Shown piece after piece: positions 11,368-24,900 of a stretch of 64,000 nt of DNA. Origin of the DNA: Brachionus plicatilis (Eukaryota > Rotifera > Eurotatoria > Ploima > Brachionidae). A program made the translations under genes and the position numbers. Numbering within the stretch: the stretch's first letter is position 1; each line of letters begins with the position of its first letter. Under the pieces are notes generated by a model that worked only from the letters and a program-made list of their open reading frames with translations, did no database searches and was not told the DNA's origin. The stretch is taken from positions 248,001 through 312,000 of the forward strand of contig QEOQ01000493.1 of NCBI GenBank assembly GCA_010279815.1, written 5' to 3'.

Positions 11368-12675
11368 ATGGAGGAAGAAATATCAAACAAGCAAAATAAA
11401 AAAGACGATAATTTTGAAACAATAAAATCAGCATTGATTACAAAATTTTTAGCCGAAAAGCTGAAAAAAGAGACAGAGCTTGTCAAATACAACAATTCAA
11501 TTTTAAATGTTAAATATTTAAATTTGAGACGTAAGGAAAAGAGTGAAGAAATTTTAAAAAATATAAATGAACTCAAGCATATTGCAGAAAAATTTCTGAA
11601 TTTTAAATCCAAAATCGAATCGATATTCGAACAAAATTTCCAAAATGATCAAGATATCAACTTGTTTATTTTCAGCAATTTTATATTCACAAAAGATAAA
11701 TTAATAGCTAATTTTGTTCAAAGCATAGACACTTTGCGTCAAGACTTTGTCAAACGGGTACAGGAAATAAAAATTCAATTTGAAATTGATCGAGCTAATA
11801 TAGAAGATAGCTATTCGAATCATAAAAAGATCATAAATGATCAAATTCTGGCTTTGGAAGCAAATTTTTACTATGAATTGGTGGAGGATCAGAACAAATT
11901 TACTAAAGCTAAAGAATCTTTAAATTGCGAGCATCTGGATCAGATAATAACATTGAGGGTTAACATGGAAAAAAAAATTACCAATTTGCAAAGAGGTTAT
12001 GAGGATAATAAAAAATCAATTGAAAGCGAAATGTTCTTTTTCAGCAAGCCTGATGAAATAAGTTCCAAGAATGAAAAAATTGAAGCTGAAATTCAAAAAG
12101 ATAGACTCAAAATTGATTCCTTGATAGATAAGTGTCAAAGTCTTAGAGAGGAAATAAATTTAATTGACATAGATTTTCTACTTTTGAATAAAAAAAATAC
12201 CATTCATGAAAAATTTAATCAATATGCTCAATTGAATCAGCAATTTGAGCTAAGAAAAAAGAAAGTAAAAGAAAAAATAGTAAATGTGATAAAATCAAGT
12301 AGCCAAGCTATGACTAGGCTTCAATCTCAGTCCGAAAAATGTCGCAAAATTTTAGCTTATTTTAGCATGTGTAGAAAAATGGAGACTGTAGAAGAAAAAG
12401 AGACTTTATTTTGTAAATCCAATGTGGTCAGTGAAAACATTGATTGGAAAGCTGTGCTAGGAAATGAAGATCAAAGTGAGAGTTCGTTCATTGAGGATAT
12501 GTTAGCACAATATATGAATGATAATGGCTATAACTTTTATTTAAAGTATGCAAAAGTTAACATAGAATTAGAGTCATTAAAATTGGTCAAGTCCGATTTA
12601 GAAAGGGAAAATTTTTATTTAAAAAACCATTTAAAAAATTATATTTCTAGTATTGAAATAAATTGTTGCTTGTAA
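11368..12675 (+). CDS. DRC2: Dynein regulatory complex subunit 2 (CCDC65-like)
   Basis: A single open frame of 435 residues, almost entirely charged alpha-helix with long coiled-coil stretches (about 20-310 and 395-430). The C-terminal block EKCRKILAYFSMCRKMETVE, then an FYLKYAKVNIELESL-like stretch and a final leucine-rich helix ending LKNYISSI, matches the conserved C-terminal part of animal CCDC65/DRC2. That protein is a core subunit of the nexin-dynein regulatory complex, which links neighbouring outer doublets in motile cilia. The length is slightly below the usual 480 or so because the variable C-terminal tail is absent. The ATG at 11368 is the first in frame. A GT at 12672 (TGCTT|GTAAAT) could be a donor, but I found no in-phase continuation. 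The gene is co-oriented with the ciliary DCDC1-like gene 312 bp downstream. Confidence 0.8.
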   Translation: MEEEISNKQNKKDDNFETIKSALITKFLAEKLKKETELVKYNNSILNVKYLNLRRKEKSEEILKNINELKHIAEKFLNFKSKIESIFEQNFQNDQDINLFIFSNFIFTKDKLIANFVQSIDTLRQDFVKRVQEIKIQFEIDRANIEDSYSNHKKIINDQILALEANFYYELVEDQNKFTKAKESLNCEHLDQIITLRVNMEKKITNLQRGYEDNKKSIESEMFFFSKPDEISSKNEKIEAEIQKDRLKIDSLIDKCQSLREEINLIDIDFLLLNKKNTIHEKFNQYAQLNQQFELRKKKVKEKIVNVIKSSSQAMTRLQSQSEKCRKILAYFSMCRKMETVEEKETLFCKSNVVSENIDWKAVLGNEDQSESSFIEDMLAQYMNDNGYNFYLKYAKVNIELESLKLVKSDLERENFYLKNHLKNYISSIEINCCL

Positions 12676-12987
12676 ATTGTTTAACGATCAGAACTTTGGG
12701 CTCTGCCCTCATTTTAGATCTAAGATAATCAAGTGCTATTTGCTTTTGAGCTATGACAACAGCCAAGACTTAATATAGATCAAGATTATTCTTCAATCCT
12801 CTTAGTATTTGCCTCAGACTTGACATGTATTAAATTGCTATGAAGGTAAATTTTTATTTATCTCCATGACGATCGAGTTATTCTGAATAAATTTTTTTTC
12901 AAATGGTAGCAAAATATTTGAATTTTTAAGTGCTAGAAAAAAAATTTATCGGCTCTTCGGACCCTGCATTTAAAAAAAAATATCAAA

Positions 12988-15900
12988 ATGAATTGTCACC
13001 TTCTTCAGGGAGAACCATCACAATTGAGCTATAGCTCGAAATTAAATCCAAAAGAATTTTCTTACGAAGATGCTCTAATTGGAAAATACTTGGATGACTT
13101 GCGCAAGATAGAGTAAAGTTTAAAAGAACACCAAATTTGTTTTATTAAATATTTTATTAAAAGGAGCAAGCCAAGAGTTAGAACTCTAGAAATTTCTCCA
13201 TATCTTCAAAAGCTTCCGAGTTCAAATCCCACATTTCAAAATACAGGTTCACGAAATACAACAACATCATTTACAATGCAAAAGATTCGAACCAATTCAG
13301 CAATCGGTTCCAGATCAAATTCAGCAATTAATATTGAGAAATTTTCACCCTATATTGTTCCAGCCAGCAATCGATCCACTTCGAAAATAATTAATTTAGA
13401 TGATCCTTCATTTCTAAACTCAACAAGCAATATTCCCAATTTGAAATTAAGAAACAGACCTTCAAGTGCCCCCATCAAACGGTGAGGAAAAATTCCATCT
13501 TTCACAAAACAAAATAAGATAGAATCAAAATAAAGCTAATTAGGGCTAAATGGACGCCTGAAACCATTTTGCATTTAATTTGAACTAATGCTTTCTAAAA
13601 TTTTTTATTATATGTTTTTGTCTAGTTATTAGGAGTTAAAAATTAATTAAAAATAATCAGCCTAATTATTAAATTTAATAATCAAAAATAATTTTATCAC
13701 CAAAACTTTAATTCCATATTTTCAAAGCAACCATTAGAGTTTATTAAAAAAAGAAAATTTTTTTTTAGTAATTTATTATTGATTATAATTCTAAAAAATT
13801 ACCTAGTTACGAAAAAATGACCACTAAATCGGCATAGCCATTTTAATCTAATTGGCTTTTGTTTAAAGTGAAAATTAAACAAATAATGATTTTTTTTTTT
13901 AATTTTAAATAAAGTTCAACTTCAAAATATTCAATCGGTTCGGTAAAATCACGGAACTTGTATAAATATCAAACTTTCATGATAAAAGCAGTGGCGTACA
14001 GAAATGGAAGCAGAGATATATGTGCTAATATTGCTGCAAAAAACATAAATGAGGTAGATTTTTTTCTAAATTAAATTGTTTTCCAAAAACATAAATTAAT
14101 TTAAATAATTAAGTTTTTGTCTATTGCCACTGACCGATTGCAATTGAATCGCGCTGCCAGACGCATTTTTCTGGACAATGGAGATGAAATAAAAAGCGAA
14201 AACCAATTTTTAAAAAATTCCACTGTTTACGTATCATGTGGTGAAGAATTTAAAGATCCATTTTTGAGAGCTAGAAATTTTCTGGAAAAGCAAAAGTCAC
14301 TGGTATGGACATCAGATGGACTTCAGTTTATAGATCTTGAAAAACAAAAAGAACTCCAGAAGCAATTTAATGACGATAACAAATTCTCAAAAACAGCCAA
14401 ATTGGAAAAACAAGACCGCTTCACTCGCCACACCCGTTTGACCAAACGCTTGGTAGCCTATCCCAACGGCGTAGATTTTAATCCAACTCAAATTGTATTC
14501 GAATATTTGAATTCAGTGAATAAAAATAGCTCTAGCGAAGAAGAGACAGCCAAGTTGGAAAAAGAGTATTTGGACGACTTTCTTGATGCATGCACAAATA
14601 GGATTAATCTTAATGGAATTGCCAAATGTGTGTATAATTGGAATGGGGAATTGGTAAAAAATTTAAACGACGTGCCTTTGCTGGATAAGTGTCTTCAATC
14701 TTTAGTTCATGAGGTCGAGTACGCACCTGTATGGGTGAGCAAAGGCGAAGGCTTTGATTGCAATGGAAGCATTGCTTTTTTGGAAAATTTGATAAAATAC
14801 ACCAAAAAAACTCGCAAAGAAATTGTCCATAAACGAAAAAAAGTGATAAAACAGATGGAACAGCTAAATCAGGAATCAACAGTAGAAAAAATATCAACTA
14901 GAATTTTGGAATTAAAGATGAGTTTGGAGAATTTTGACAGTGAAATATCAGAATTGGAAAATTCACTTTCCAATTTGGAAGAAATATTGTCGAATGTGCG
15001 CACCATGTCCAAATCTTCTCTGTTCAACCACATTAAAGAGCTTAATACGGGTGAAAAAATTTTTGGTGGCCGTAGTTCTAAAGGAGCTAAGTTGACTGTT
15101 TGCGTTAATGGCACAGATAAAACATTTGAAATGTTTTTCAACACAAAAGATTGGAATTCTTCGGAAAACCGAATTTATCTTCTATTGGAAGAAGTAAATA
15201 GGGTTTATAGGAGAAACTTTGGATATGCGAATAAATTCACAAGAGTGTTTACCGATAATGGCCAGGAGATAAAGCAAATACAAAAATTGGAGTTCAAAGA
15301 TGTCATTTGGGTGTCTCAAGGTGAAAACTGGAAAGGAAAAAATAACGCTGTAATGGCAGTGTCAATCGGTTTTGGAAGTTTGTTGGTGATGAATAATTTT
15401 GGGCAAGCTTTTCAGAATTCTGTGCAGAACGACGTAGAGATGGATGAAAAAGAGAGTGAGCATGAGGAAATTCAGGAGAATTCAAGCTCAGACTCGGATA
15501 TGGATGAAGATTTGAAAAATTTTTTCAGACAAAAATCAAAAGCATTGTCAAAACCTAGTTCAAAAAAAATTGTACCTAAGGAATTTACGAGTTCTTTTGA
15601 ACCGCAACCAAATTTAAAAACTTACATGGAACCCATCAATTCTGTTTTTCTTAAAAAATATGATAGACCTGATTTTTGGGAGGTGCGAAATGAAAATGAG
15701 AGCTTGGAAATTTTGAAAGATGCAGCTGTGGAATTTAACCAAGAACAATTGCAAGCTAATGACGAAATAAAAGAGATAGAGCTAAAAAAAGCCTCCAACT
15801 TGATTGTTCAAAACAATCAAGATGAAAATATTCTTTTAGCACCTGTATTGAAGATGTCCGAAAAAGAGAAAAAAAAATCAACAAAAATGGACTCCGTTTG

Positions 15901-18900
15901 GTTTCATGATTTTCAATTATGGAAATTCAGCAAATCAGGATACATTTACAATCAATTTTTTCCCAAAATTTGTCTTTCACTTGACACGTCAAAAGTGATT
16001 CGGCTTGAGCTCACGGTCAAAGTAAAGTCTGATGACAAAAAAATCAAAAAATCCCAAGAGAGTCAGAGTGAAACAATTATAAAGAACGGATATGCGGTAA
16101 TTTTGGGAACAAGAGCTTTGAACGAGACTAGAAACGACCTGAGAGATAGTAATCAACAGTGGGCTTTTAATAAATATGGAAATATTTTAACCAAATGTCT
16201 GAATGAACAAATGGTTTTGACTAGTAGCAATAAATTGTTAAAAGAATTGAACACTGTTTACCAGCAAAGTGGCAATTTGGAAAAGTATGAACTTAAGTAT
16301 TCAGAATCTAATTCGGAAAATTTTGTTGAATTAAATTCTGATGAAATTGGCCTATTTGTTTTAGAAAAGCTTGAGAGTAGCACGTTTTCAGCAAGCCAGC
16401 GCTGGGCGATTAAACAGGAAAATTCGCGTAGCATTGGAGAATGGCGCTATTCAGAGCTGTCCACTGCTTTGTGGCACAAGTTAGCCTACACATGGCCTGT
16501 TGATCACGAAGAAAAGCTTATCGAACAGTTTAAATGGCCTATAAGTGGTTACCTAATAGCCGGAGCGCCTCCTCTAAAAAATTTAAAAAATTCCGAGGAA
16601 AATATGACATGCAGACTAAGAGTCTTAAAAAATGGATCAACTGATCTGAACAGTGCAATCAGTTTAACCCGCACAAATGCCAAGCATTTTTTAAAGGACT
16701 ATTTACATTGTTCAAACTTGACTCCAAAGCAATTCGAGTTTAACTCGTTTCTTAACACATGCACAATCAGCTTAAATTTGGCAAACGCTGCCAGGCGTTT
16801 ATTTGACTTGAAGGGCATTGAACACTTTGAGTTGAGTCATTTAAAAAATGAAGAGTATGTTTATGTAAGCTGTGGTGAGGCATGGATAGACCCCAAAGTG
16901 GTCAGAGATGAACAATCTAAAAAACTTATTCTCAGCAATCTTTCCGAAGATTTAAACAAAATTCTCTATTTATTAAAATTGAAAAGTTGCCAAAATTTTG
17001 TCATCGAAACAAGTGGTTTGAGTATTCAGGATGGTGCCAAGCTTTGTCTCGGGCCGTGCTGTCTAAGTGAATATCAGATTGATCGGATTAAGCAAGGAGA
17101 ATCGATTCAAAATGTGATTGAAGTGGACCTTAAAGAAGAAGAGACAAATGGAGAAGAAAAAATAAAGTAAAAAAATTTTTTTTTGATTTTTTTTTAAATT
17201 AATTAATTAAATAAGTTAATTATAAATATAAGCTTTAAGCATTAAGTCTGGTTTTACGCAGAAAATAAGCAATAATTCAGTCTTTCGAAAGTTTTTTTTT
17301 TCCTTGAATAAGTTGGTTGTTTTGGCCCCAATGATCTCATTAGATAAGCCATTCCAATCAATCACTATTCTATTCCTGAAAAAATTTAATCTAGAATCAC
17401 ATTTTTTGGCAATTTTTTTCTGTAGTCTGGGTAACACTCAAAACCTAGAATAAAAATAAAGTAGAATCGTTAATTGGTAGGAAAAAACAATGTAAAGAAA
17501 GAAACTTGCAATTTCTAAAGGTAAAAAAAGTAAAAGCATTGATTAATTTTTCGAAAATTATTAATTTTAAATAAATTCTTTTTTTTTGTCAATTAATTTT
17601 TTTGTTTTAAATAATTAACTTATTAATGTTTATCTAAAATCCAAGCGAATCCATCTAAATAAAATTCAAGCAATTCACAAGTACTCATTTGTTAATTATT
17701 TAATTTTATCATTACGTTCGGCCACACATTTTTTTCTTTTATTAATAATCTCATCTTTAAATATCTTAACCAAATCGGATTCCATGAAGTAGAATGTCCA
17801 TTTTTGAAAATTTTTTTTTATTTTTTAATTCTAGCATTTATTTAAGAAGGAAAAACAAAACTCAGCTTTGCTTGATGTTTTAAAAAAATTTATGTATTCT
17901 TTACTTCTACATTTTTTGTCTTTCTACCAATTATTTTTCTACATTTAAAAATTCTATCAATTAGCCCTTTCTATCTTTTAACCTGTAATCTACGTTTTTT
18001 ACCTCTATCACGTTTTAATGTGTCCTCCTGTAGTCTGTATAGATTTCTTCTCGTCTTGTACTCTTTTTTTAAACTGCTGAATGCTGATTGATACCACCTG
18101 ATCTGTTCGTGATTGTTCTGCACCTTGTTCATTTGAATGAGATCGCCAAATCTCATTCTGGTAGTTAGCGTTGTTAGTTAAATCCTTTTTAATCGCTTCA
18201 AATATTCTAAATCTTTGAAGTTATATATTCTCTTTGTAAATCTTCATTATAGTTATTCAAATATTTGGCAACCTTTTTTTTAAATGTGGACAAATATGGG
18301 GTACTCAAGGTGATGAGGTCTGATGCGACTTGTATAATTTGCTAAATGACTTCTTGGCCAGAGCAGCATAATCCATTTATAACCCAACCAAATATTTTAT
18401 TTGCCTTAGCAGCCGATGTACATCACTGTTTATTCCATTTCAAATCGCTAGTCAAAATCATACCTAGATCTCTTTGTTTATCTGATTTTTGAAAATTCCT
18501 GGAATTCTTTACCATTATGAATCAAATAGTTGTTCTTTTGATTATTTCTACTTACATGGATAACCTCACGCTTTTCAATTTTTAAGTCCGTTGACCACTC
18601 TCCAGACCATTTCAAAAATTTTTTTTTTCTTAATAAAAATATACATCAGTGTAGAAAATTTTATGCTCTTTAAGAATATATATAATTTTAAAAAATATTT
18701 TAATTTTATCATTAATACTTGGATCTGGAAGAACTACAACTTTTTAAAGGGTTAGTTATTTAGAGACCTCTGGATATAGAATTTTTTGTGAGTCTCCCAA
18801 AAAAAATGTAATTTAAGGTTTCAAAGGGCGTAATTTACGAATTTAAAGTAAAAGATTAGAATTTTAGATAGCACTAAATTTCTTGAACTTTAAATTAAAT

Positions 18901-21900
18901 ATAAATGGCAAAAAGCAAAGGTCCAAATACTGAGCCTTGAGGAACGCCATTACGCAATTAAATTGTTATTTAATTTAAAAAAAATTCTTTTTGAAAATAG
19001 GAGTGCACATGCGATTAGTCATGAACGAACAGATGCATTGTACTCACAGAAATTTCGCTGGCCATGGGAAGTTGTGGTCAACAAGAGCATGGAAGGAGTA
19101 TTTGAGAAAAAAACAGAAGAAAACGAACACCAAGAAGAAAATGGTAATGCTGAAGGTCTGTCAAAGAGTCAGTCGTTTGATCAAGAGCTTGGCGAACGGT
19201 TTAAACCAAAACCAAGAAGAAGCATCAAAAACCGCAAATATTCTAGTCAAAAATTTGCCTACAACAAAATACAAGGCTTTATCTATAGCATTGATAATCC
19301 AAATTATGTATTTGGCGTTCATGATGTTGAAAATACTCAGAGCGAAGTTATTTTAATGAAAAAAAATGAAGATAATATCAACCAACGTTGGATCTATAGA
19401 CCAGATGGAACATTTGCGTGCAAAGCTCGGTCAACTCTAGTTCTGACAGTAAAGATACCACCTATTGAAAATAGTGATATAGACATCAATTTATTGGAAA
19501 CTGATTCAAATTACATGCAAAAGTCGATAATCAAAGGCTCCCAAATAACAGTGCAGCAATTAGTCGATTTTGAAAATGGAAATGCTCATCAAAAATGGAT
19601 GGTAGATGAAGAAATTGGTTTCATTTATGCTTTTGCTACTAATACTGAAAATATCGGTATTAAAAATAATTTTAATTAATTTTAATTTAATCCATTTTTT
19701 GAAGCTATTACTGCTGCTAATAAAGCTGGAATTTGTAGTTATTATGTGACTTATGACAAAGAAATGTCTCAAAATGTAATAATTATTGTCAATTTACTTA
19801 AAAATAATGTAAGGTTGATTTTTTTTTCAAAGGGATATTGCTGCGAGTTTATGGTCGAGAACAAAAATCAGCCAGGTCAAGTTACATCTAAAACAGAAAA
19901 AAATTTTGTCTGCTTATCATGTGCTGCAGCGACTCGCGGAAAATTTCGCCTTACCAAATTGTCCAATTTAAAAAATTTTTCTTGTTTCATTGGAAAGTGT
20001 AAGTTTTTTTACTTATTAAATATTTATTAAAGTATTTATCTTTAAATCAGTGGCAATCTTGTTCATTTTCTGTCTTCTTTTAATCGCCTAGATTTCTGGA
20101 GCATATTCAACAAAATATTCATAGAAAAATAAAACTGAAATTTAAATTTTTTTATAAATGATTTTTCTTACTCTAGAATTTCATTTTTTTAATTTATTTT
20201 AATTAAATACTCTTTGGGTCTCCCACGTTATGTGACCAATAGTTCAAGGAACATGAGACCAGCATTACTTTGCCCAGTTGGTGACCAAGGAAATATGTGA
20301 CAAATGATATAATAAATTTTAAGATTAAATTCAAAATGTCACCAAGCTTAATGATTATGTGACCAGTTTAAATAATTATTAGGTTGTTTAATAAGTTTTT
20401 ACTTTTTTTTTTCGGGGCTTAATTTATTCATTAAAAAATAAAATAAAATATTATTAGGAACCAAAATAATTTCTTTCGCTGAAAATACACATCTACCATC
20501 TTTCTGGCAGCATTTTGATCCTTCGCTCGTAGAAGTTGACTGGTTTTGGGATGAAATATTGACTGATGTCTTTTTTGATTTCTTCCAAGTCTGAGTAACT
20601 TTTTTCACTGAGGAAGTGCTGCATGGATCGGAACAAAAGGTAATCTCAAGGAGCCAAGTCTGGTAAATAAGCTGGGTGGGATAAGACTTCCCAGCCTAGA
20701 TTCTCTATCGTGTTCCGAGTCGGTTTTGCAACATGTTGCCTAGCGTTGTTATTTAAAAGAATCACTTCTCGCTCTCCATTAGCTCTGTGTGGCCGTTTTG
20801 CTTCCAAATCGTGTCTCAAACGAATCAATTGTTGTGAATAAAGATATACGTTTATCGTTTGCTTGGGTTTCAGTAGCTCACAATGGATGTTACCCTTCTG
20901 ATCCCACAAAATACAAAGCAATTTCCATGAATTTCACGTTTCGGAGTGAAAAATTGCGCTTTATCAGAATCGATCCATTGTTTTTTGTTGACCGGGTATC
21001 TCCAGTTACGATTTTCAATAAAAAAAATTTTTTTTCTGCCTAGACATGAGAGAAACACAAATGTTCAATCGTTGCGCAATATTGATTTGTGAGAATTTGT
21101 GCGGGGCCCATTTCCAGACTTTTGAATCCTCCCTATTGCTTTTAATCTTTTCCAAACGGTGCCATTTGTTACAGACATCTCTTTAGCAAGCTGTCTGGCG
21201 ATCGACTCGGGTCTTCCTCAAGCATCTCTTCCAAATAAGCGTCATCAACTTCGACGGTTCTCCCGACACGTGTTTTATCATTGAGGTCTAAATCGTCAGC
21301 TTTGAATCGGGAAAAACAATTTTGACAAATGCGAACAGTCAGAGCGTTATCTTCATATACCAAACAAATTGATTTGGAAGCCTCCGTCACATTTTTTCCT
21401 TCTTTAAACTTGAATAACATGCAATGGCGGATATGCATTTTTCGTCATACATTTTTAATAAGTTAATTATTTTATTAATTTAAAAAACATCGTATCTTAT
21501 ACATCAATTTTATCATTTTCATTTAAAGATCTACGAAAAAACTTATGAAACAACCTAACAGGTGCTCATTGATATTAATTTGGTGACAAACAAATTTATA
21601 AAAATAAAAAAAATTATTTTTTAATCATGTATACATCATTGATTTTCCAAGAGGATTTGACTATATTTTACGTAAATTAACGTTAAACTATAGAAAAAAT
21701 TTTTCTTTTTATTAAAAATTTTTTTAAGATTTTTTAAAATTGTTTAAAATTTCAGCATAATTTTATTTTTATGTTATTTTATAATTCTAGAGAGTGTCTG
21801 AAAAATTTTTTGAAATAATTTGGTGAGCTCTGTTATTTATTTGGTGACTAATGTTATTCATTTGATTACCAGTGTCTTTTTTATTTATTTTAAATTGATA

Positions 21901-24900
21901 AATATTTTTCGAATTTAAATTTTAAATTTTGAATGGTAAGGAAAAAAACAAAAAAATAATGTATGATTAAAAAATATAGTTTAAAATTAAAGATTTCAAA
22001 TAAAATTTGGTTCGTTTAATTTTATCAACTGATTTTTTCCATCAATTAACTTTTTTTGTAACTACCTGCCTTTTAATAAATTGGAAAAACTTCTTAAATT
22101 AAGACAATAGGCCTTGATAAATGCATTATCATTTGCTGAATCGTTTAGTTTTATTGTGGTGCCACTCAGATAGCATTATTGTACTTTTTTCATAAATATT
22201 TATTTATTTATTTAAAAAATAATTTAGGCGAATCCTTGGTCGGTTGGAATGGAGACTTAGTCCTTCCTTTCAGCCTTAAATATGCTTACCATCAAAACCA
22301 TCAGTTATTTTAGTAATTTTTCTACTATGTGAATGAAAAGATTCATGATTCTTAAAATCTCAAAAGATTTCTGAGTCTTTTTCAATTATACTACTAATTG
22401 TACATTAATTTAAGTTCTTGAGACAGTTTTTAAAATTTATAAATTTTAAATTTTTAGAAAATTTCTACTCATGACTTCGATTTTTGATTAATTTACGAGA
22501 AAAACACTTATTTAAAATAAATAAAGTTTAAGTTTTAAAAATAAATTGAATTTTTATTTTATTTAAAAAATTTAGCTAGCAATAAAAGCTGGAAAAATTT
22601 TGACGGGTTTAAATTTTTGCACGATAAAGTCGATTTAAGCTCACCAGAAATTGAGAAGACGTTTCTATCTTGGTACTCAAAATTAATCGGGTAAAATAAA
22701 AAAACTCTCAAGATTTTAGAATATATTTTTTAAATCAATAGGTGGCGAAAGCTCACGAATGCTAAGACTGTATTAAACGAATTATCTTGTTCGAAAAATA
22801 TCAATTTCATAAAAATTATGGCCTATAAAAATGGAGATGGTTGGACCAAATCAGGAGAATTAATAATCAGCTCTTCAGTCAATGGAGTATAATATTTAAA
22901 TTATTTTTTAAATTTTTAATGTAACTCTTATTTAAGTTATTGGAGCAAGCGACTTCAAGACTTCAACTGACCCAAGCTGCTCGAAGACTTTACACTCAAG
23001 ACGGGACCATGATTTTAGATGTTCCCGATTTAATCACTTGGCTGGTTGAATTTTATCAGAAGCAGTTAAATAAAACTGAATCGAACAAAAATGAAAAATT
23101 AGTCAACCAAGATAAAACTAATTCAAATAGATCAGCTGAATCTAAAAATCTTTTGGAAAAAGTTGATTTTAATGAAGACAATATCAAAGATAATTCCCGT
23201 AAATAACTTCTTTTTTTTTTTAAATTTATTAGAATTTCAATTTAGAAAATTTATTCGAGGGATCATCAGTAATTCAAACTTCGAGAAGTTCTAAATTGGT
23301 CAATGGACCGACTAAAAATGAACTGAGAAGAATATTGAATCAACATGATAGAACTGGTAAAGTAGATCAAAAAAAGATTCTTAAATGGCCTGTAGAAATT
23401 TGGATCTCATGTGGAGAACAATTTATCCCACCGAAATTACGCAATAAAATTGAAAGTGAAAAAATGGCACAAAGAGAAAAAATTGACAAAGCTGAGCATG
23501 AACTCGAAATCCAAACTCATATGTTGCGTCAAATGACAGGCCGACGCTTCAATGCCCAAAATTATGGCCAATATAAAGCAGTAAAGAATCCTGATATTCC
23601 AGTAGTCAAAGAAGGACATTGGTCTGAAATACCGTACGAAGAACAGGTCAAACAAGCCGAAGTTAACATGCTAAAAGTAAAATCATTTTTATTTTTTTTG
23701 TTATTTTAAAACAATATTTGAATTTTTTTATTTAGAATTATGTTGATGAAATTAAAAATCCAAACAAGAAAAAAACAAAACATTTGGTCCATAACAAGCA
23801 ATTTGGGAGCCATCCTGTTACTGTAAACGAATTAAATAAATAAACAAATTTTAGCTAATGTTTTTTTAATAAGAAACGGATGCTTATCTTTGTGAATGGA
23901 GAATCACATGAAAAAGCAGTTTACTGCTGGGCTTCGAATATGGATGAATTAAACGAGACTGCTAAAATTAAGTTGAATTTGGCCAAGTCAATTAAATTCT
24001 TTTTTACTCAAGAAGGCCAAATAGTAATTAATTTTTTGTTAATATTTTAAAACAACTTGAATTAAGAAACATTCTAAAAAAGTCTGCCTAAAATTCAAAA
24101 AATTACATCTTCCACATCATAAAACTTTATGCCAAAAATATTTTAAAATACTCATAAAGACACAAATTCAAATATTTTTTCTATTGAATTTTTAAGTTTA
24201 TTCAAACCAAACTTTCGAAATTAATTAACGGGTGACAACATAAAATCCAGACGAACTTTAAAAGGTCATAACTCCTTTAATACAGTGCTGCTACGGTACC
24301 TTGAATTTACCATATTTCACGTAAATTATGGTAAATTCACGATATTTTACCACAATTACCGTAAAATATGGTAATCTAAAAAAAGGTATTTTTCGTAAAT
24401 TACCGATAATTATTGTAAAATTCAGGTAAAAAAAAAAATCCAAAATTTCTCGAAAAAAACCGATTTTCATGAAAAAAATTTTTTTTTTTGAATTTTTAAA
24501 AAAGGAAAAAATTAAAATTTTATGGAATTTTTTGACGAAAATTGACGTAAATTTGGGTAAATTTCTGTAAAAAAAATGTGAAAAATAGATCTTTTATTAT
24601 TATATTCTATTTTTATAAACAAATTATGAAAAATAAATATTTTAATATTATTTGCAAAATAGATTTTATTTTCAGATTTGGTCGTAAATAATTCTGGCAC
24701 ATTTGCTGGGTTTTCGCATTTTTGCACAAATTTGATATTTTGGTCAATCAAGTAGTTGACCACTGTATTGGCATTATGAGAGCTCGCCAAGTCGGGCCAG
24801 AACTTATAGTTGCCGTCTGAATGATATTTTTTAATAAACTGAATGACTCCACGCTTTATTAAGTCTAAATAGACAGTCTGGTTGACTGCAAGTCCACTTT

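Noticed and set aside
13276..13485. Separate small protein ending NRPSSAPIKR
   Set aside because: AAACG|GTGAGG is a donor whose two leftover bases match the exon at 13915. The RNRPxSAP element precedes the first DCX domain in DCDC1 relatives, so this is its N-terminal region.
17167..17171. Gene end after the long 1017-residue frame
   Set aside because: ATAAA|GTAAAA is a donor in phase 2 that joins 19001 (G AGT GCA), continuing the DCDC1 domain order. The stop is intronic.
18991..19356. 121-residue frame overlapping the DCDC1 exon at 19001
   Set aside because: It is out of phase with the flanking exons and has no domain; the other frame carries the QxW ricin-like repeats.
22227..22318. Possible DCDC1 exon reading CESLVGWNGDLVLPF
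   Set aside because: It follows an AG and resembles a DCX strand, but no donor downstream gives the phase needed by exon 22576. The preceding exon (19833-19998) joins 22576 directly in phase, and the sequence matches a dispersed repeat at 195-290.
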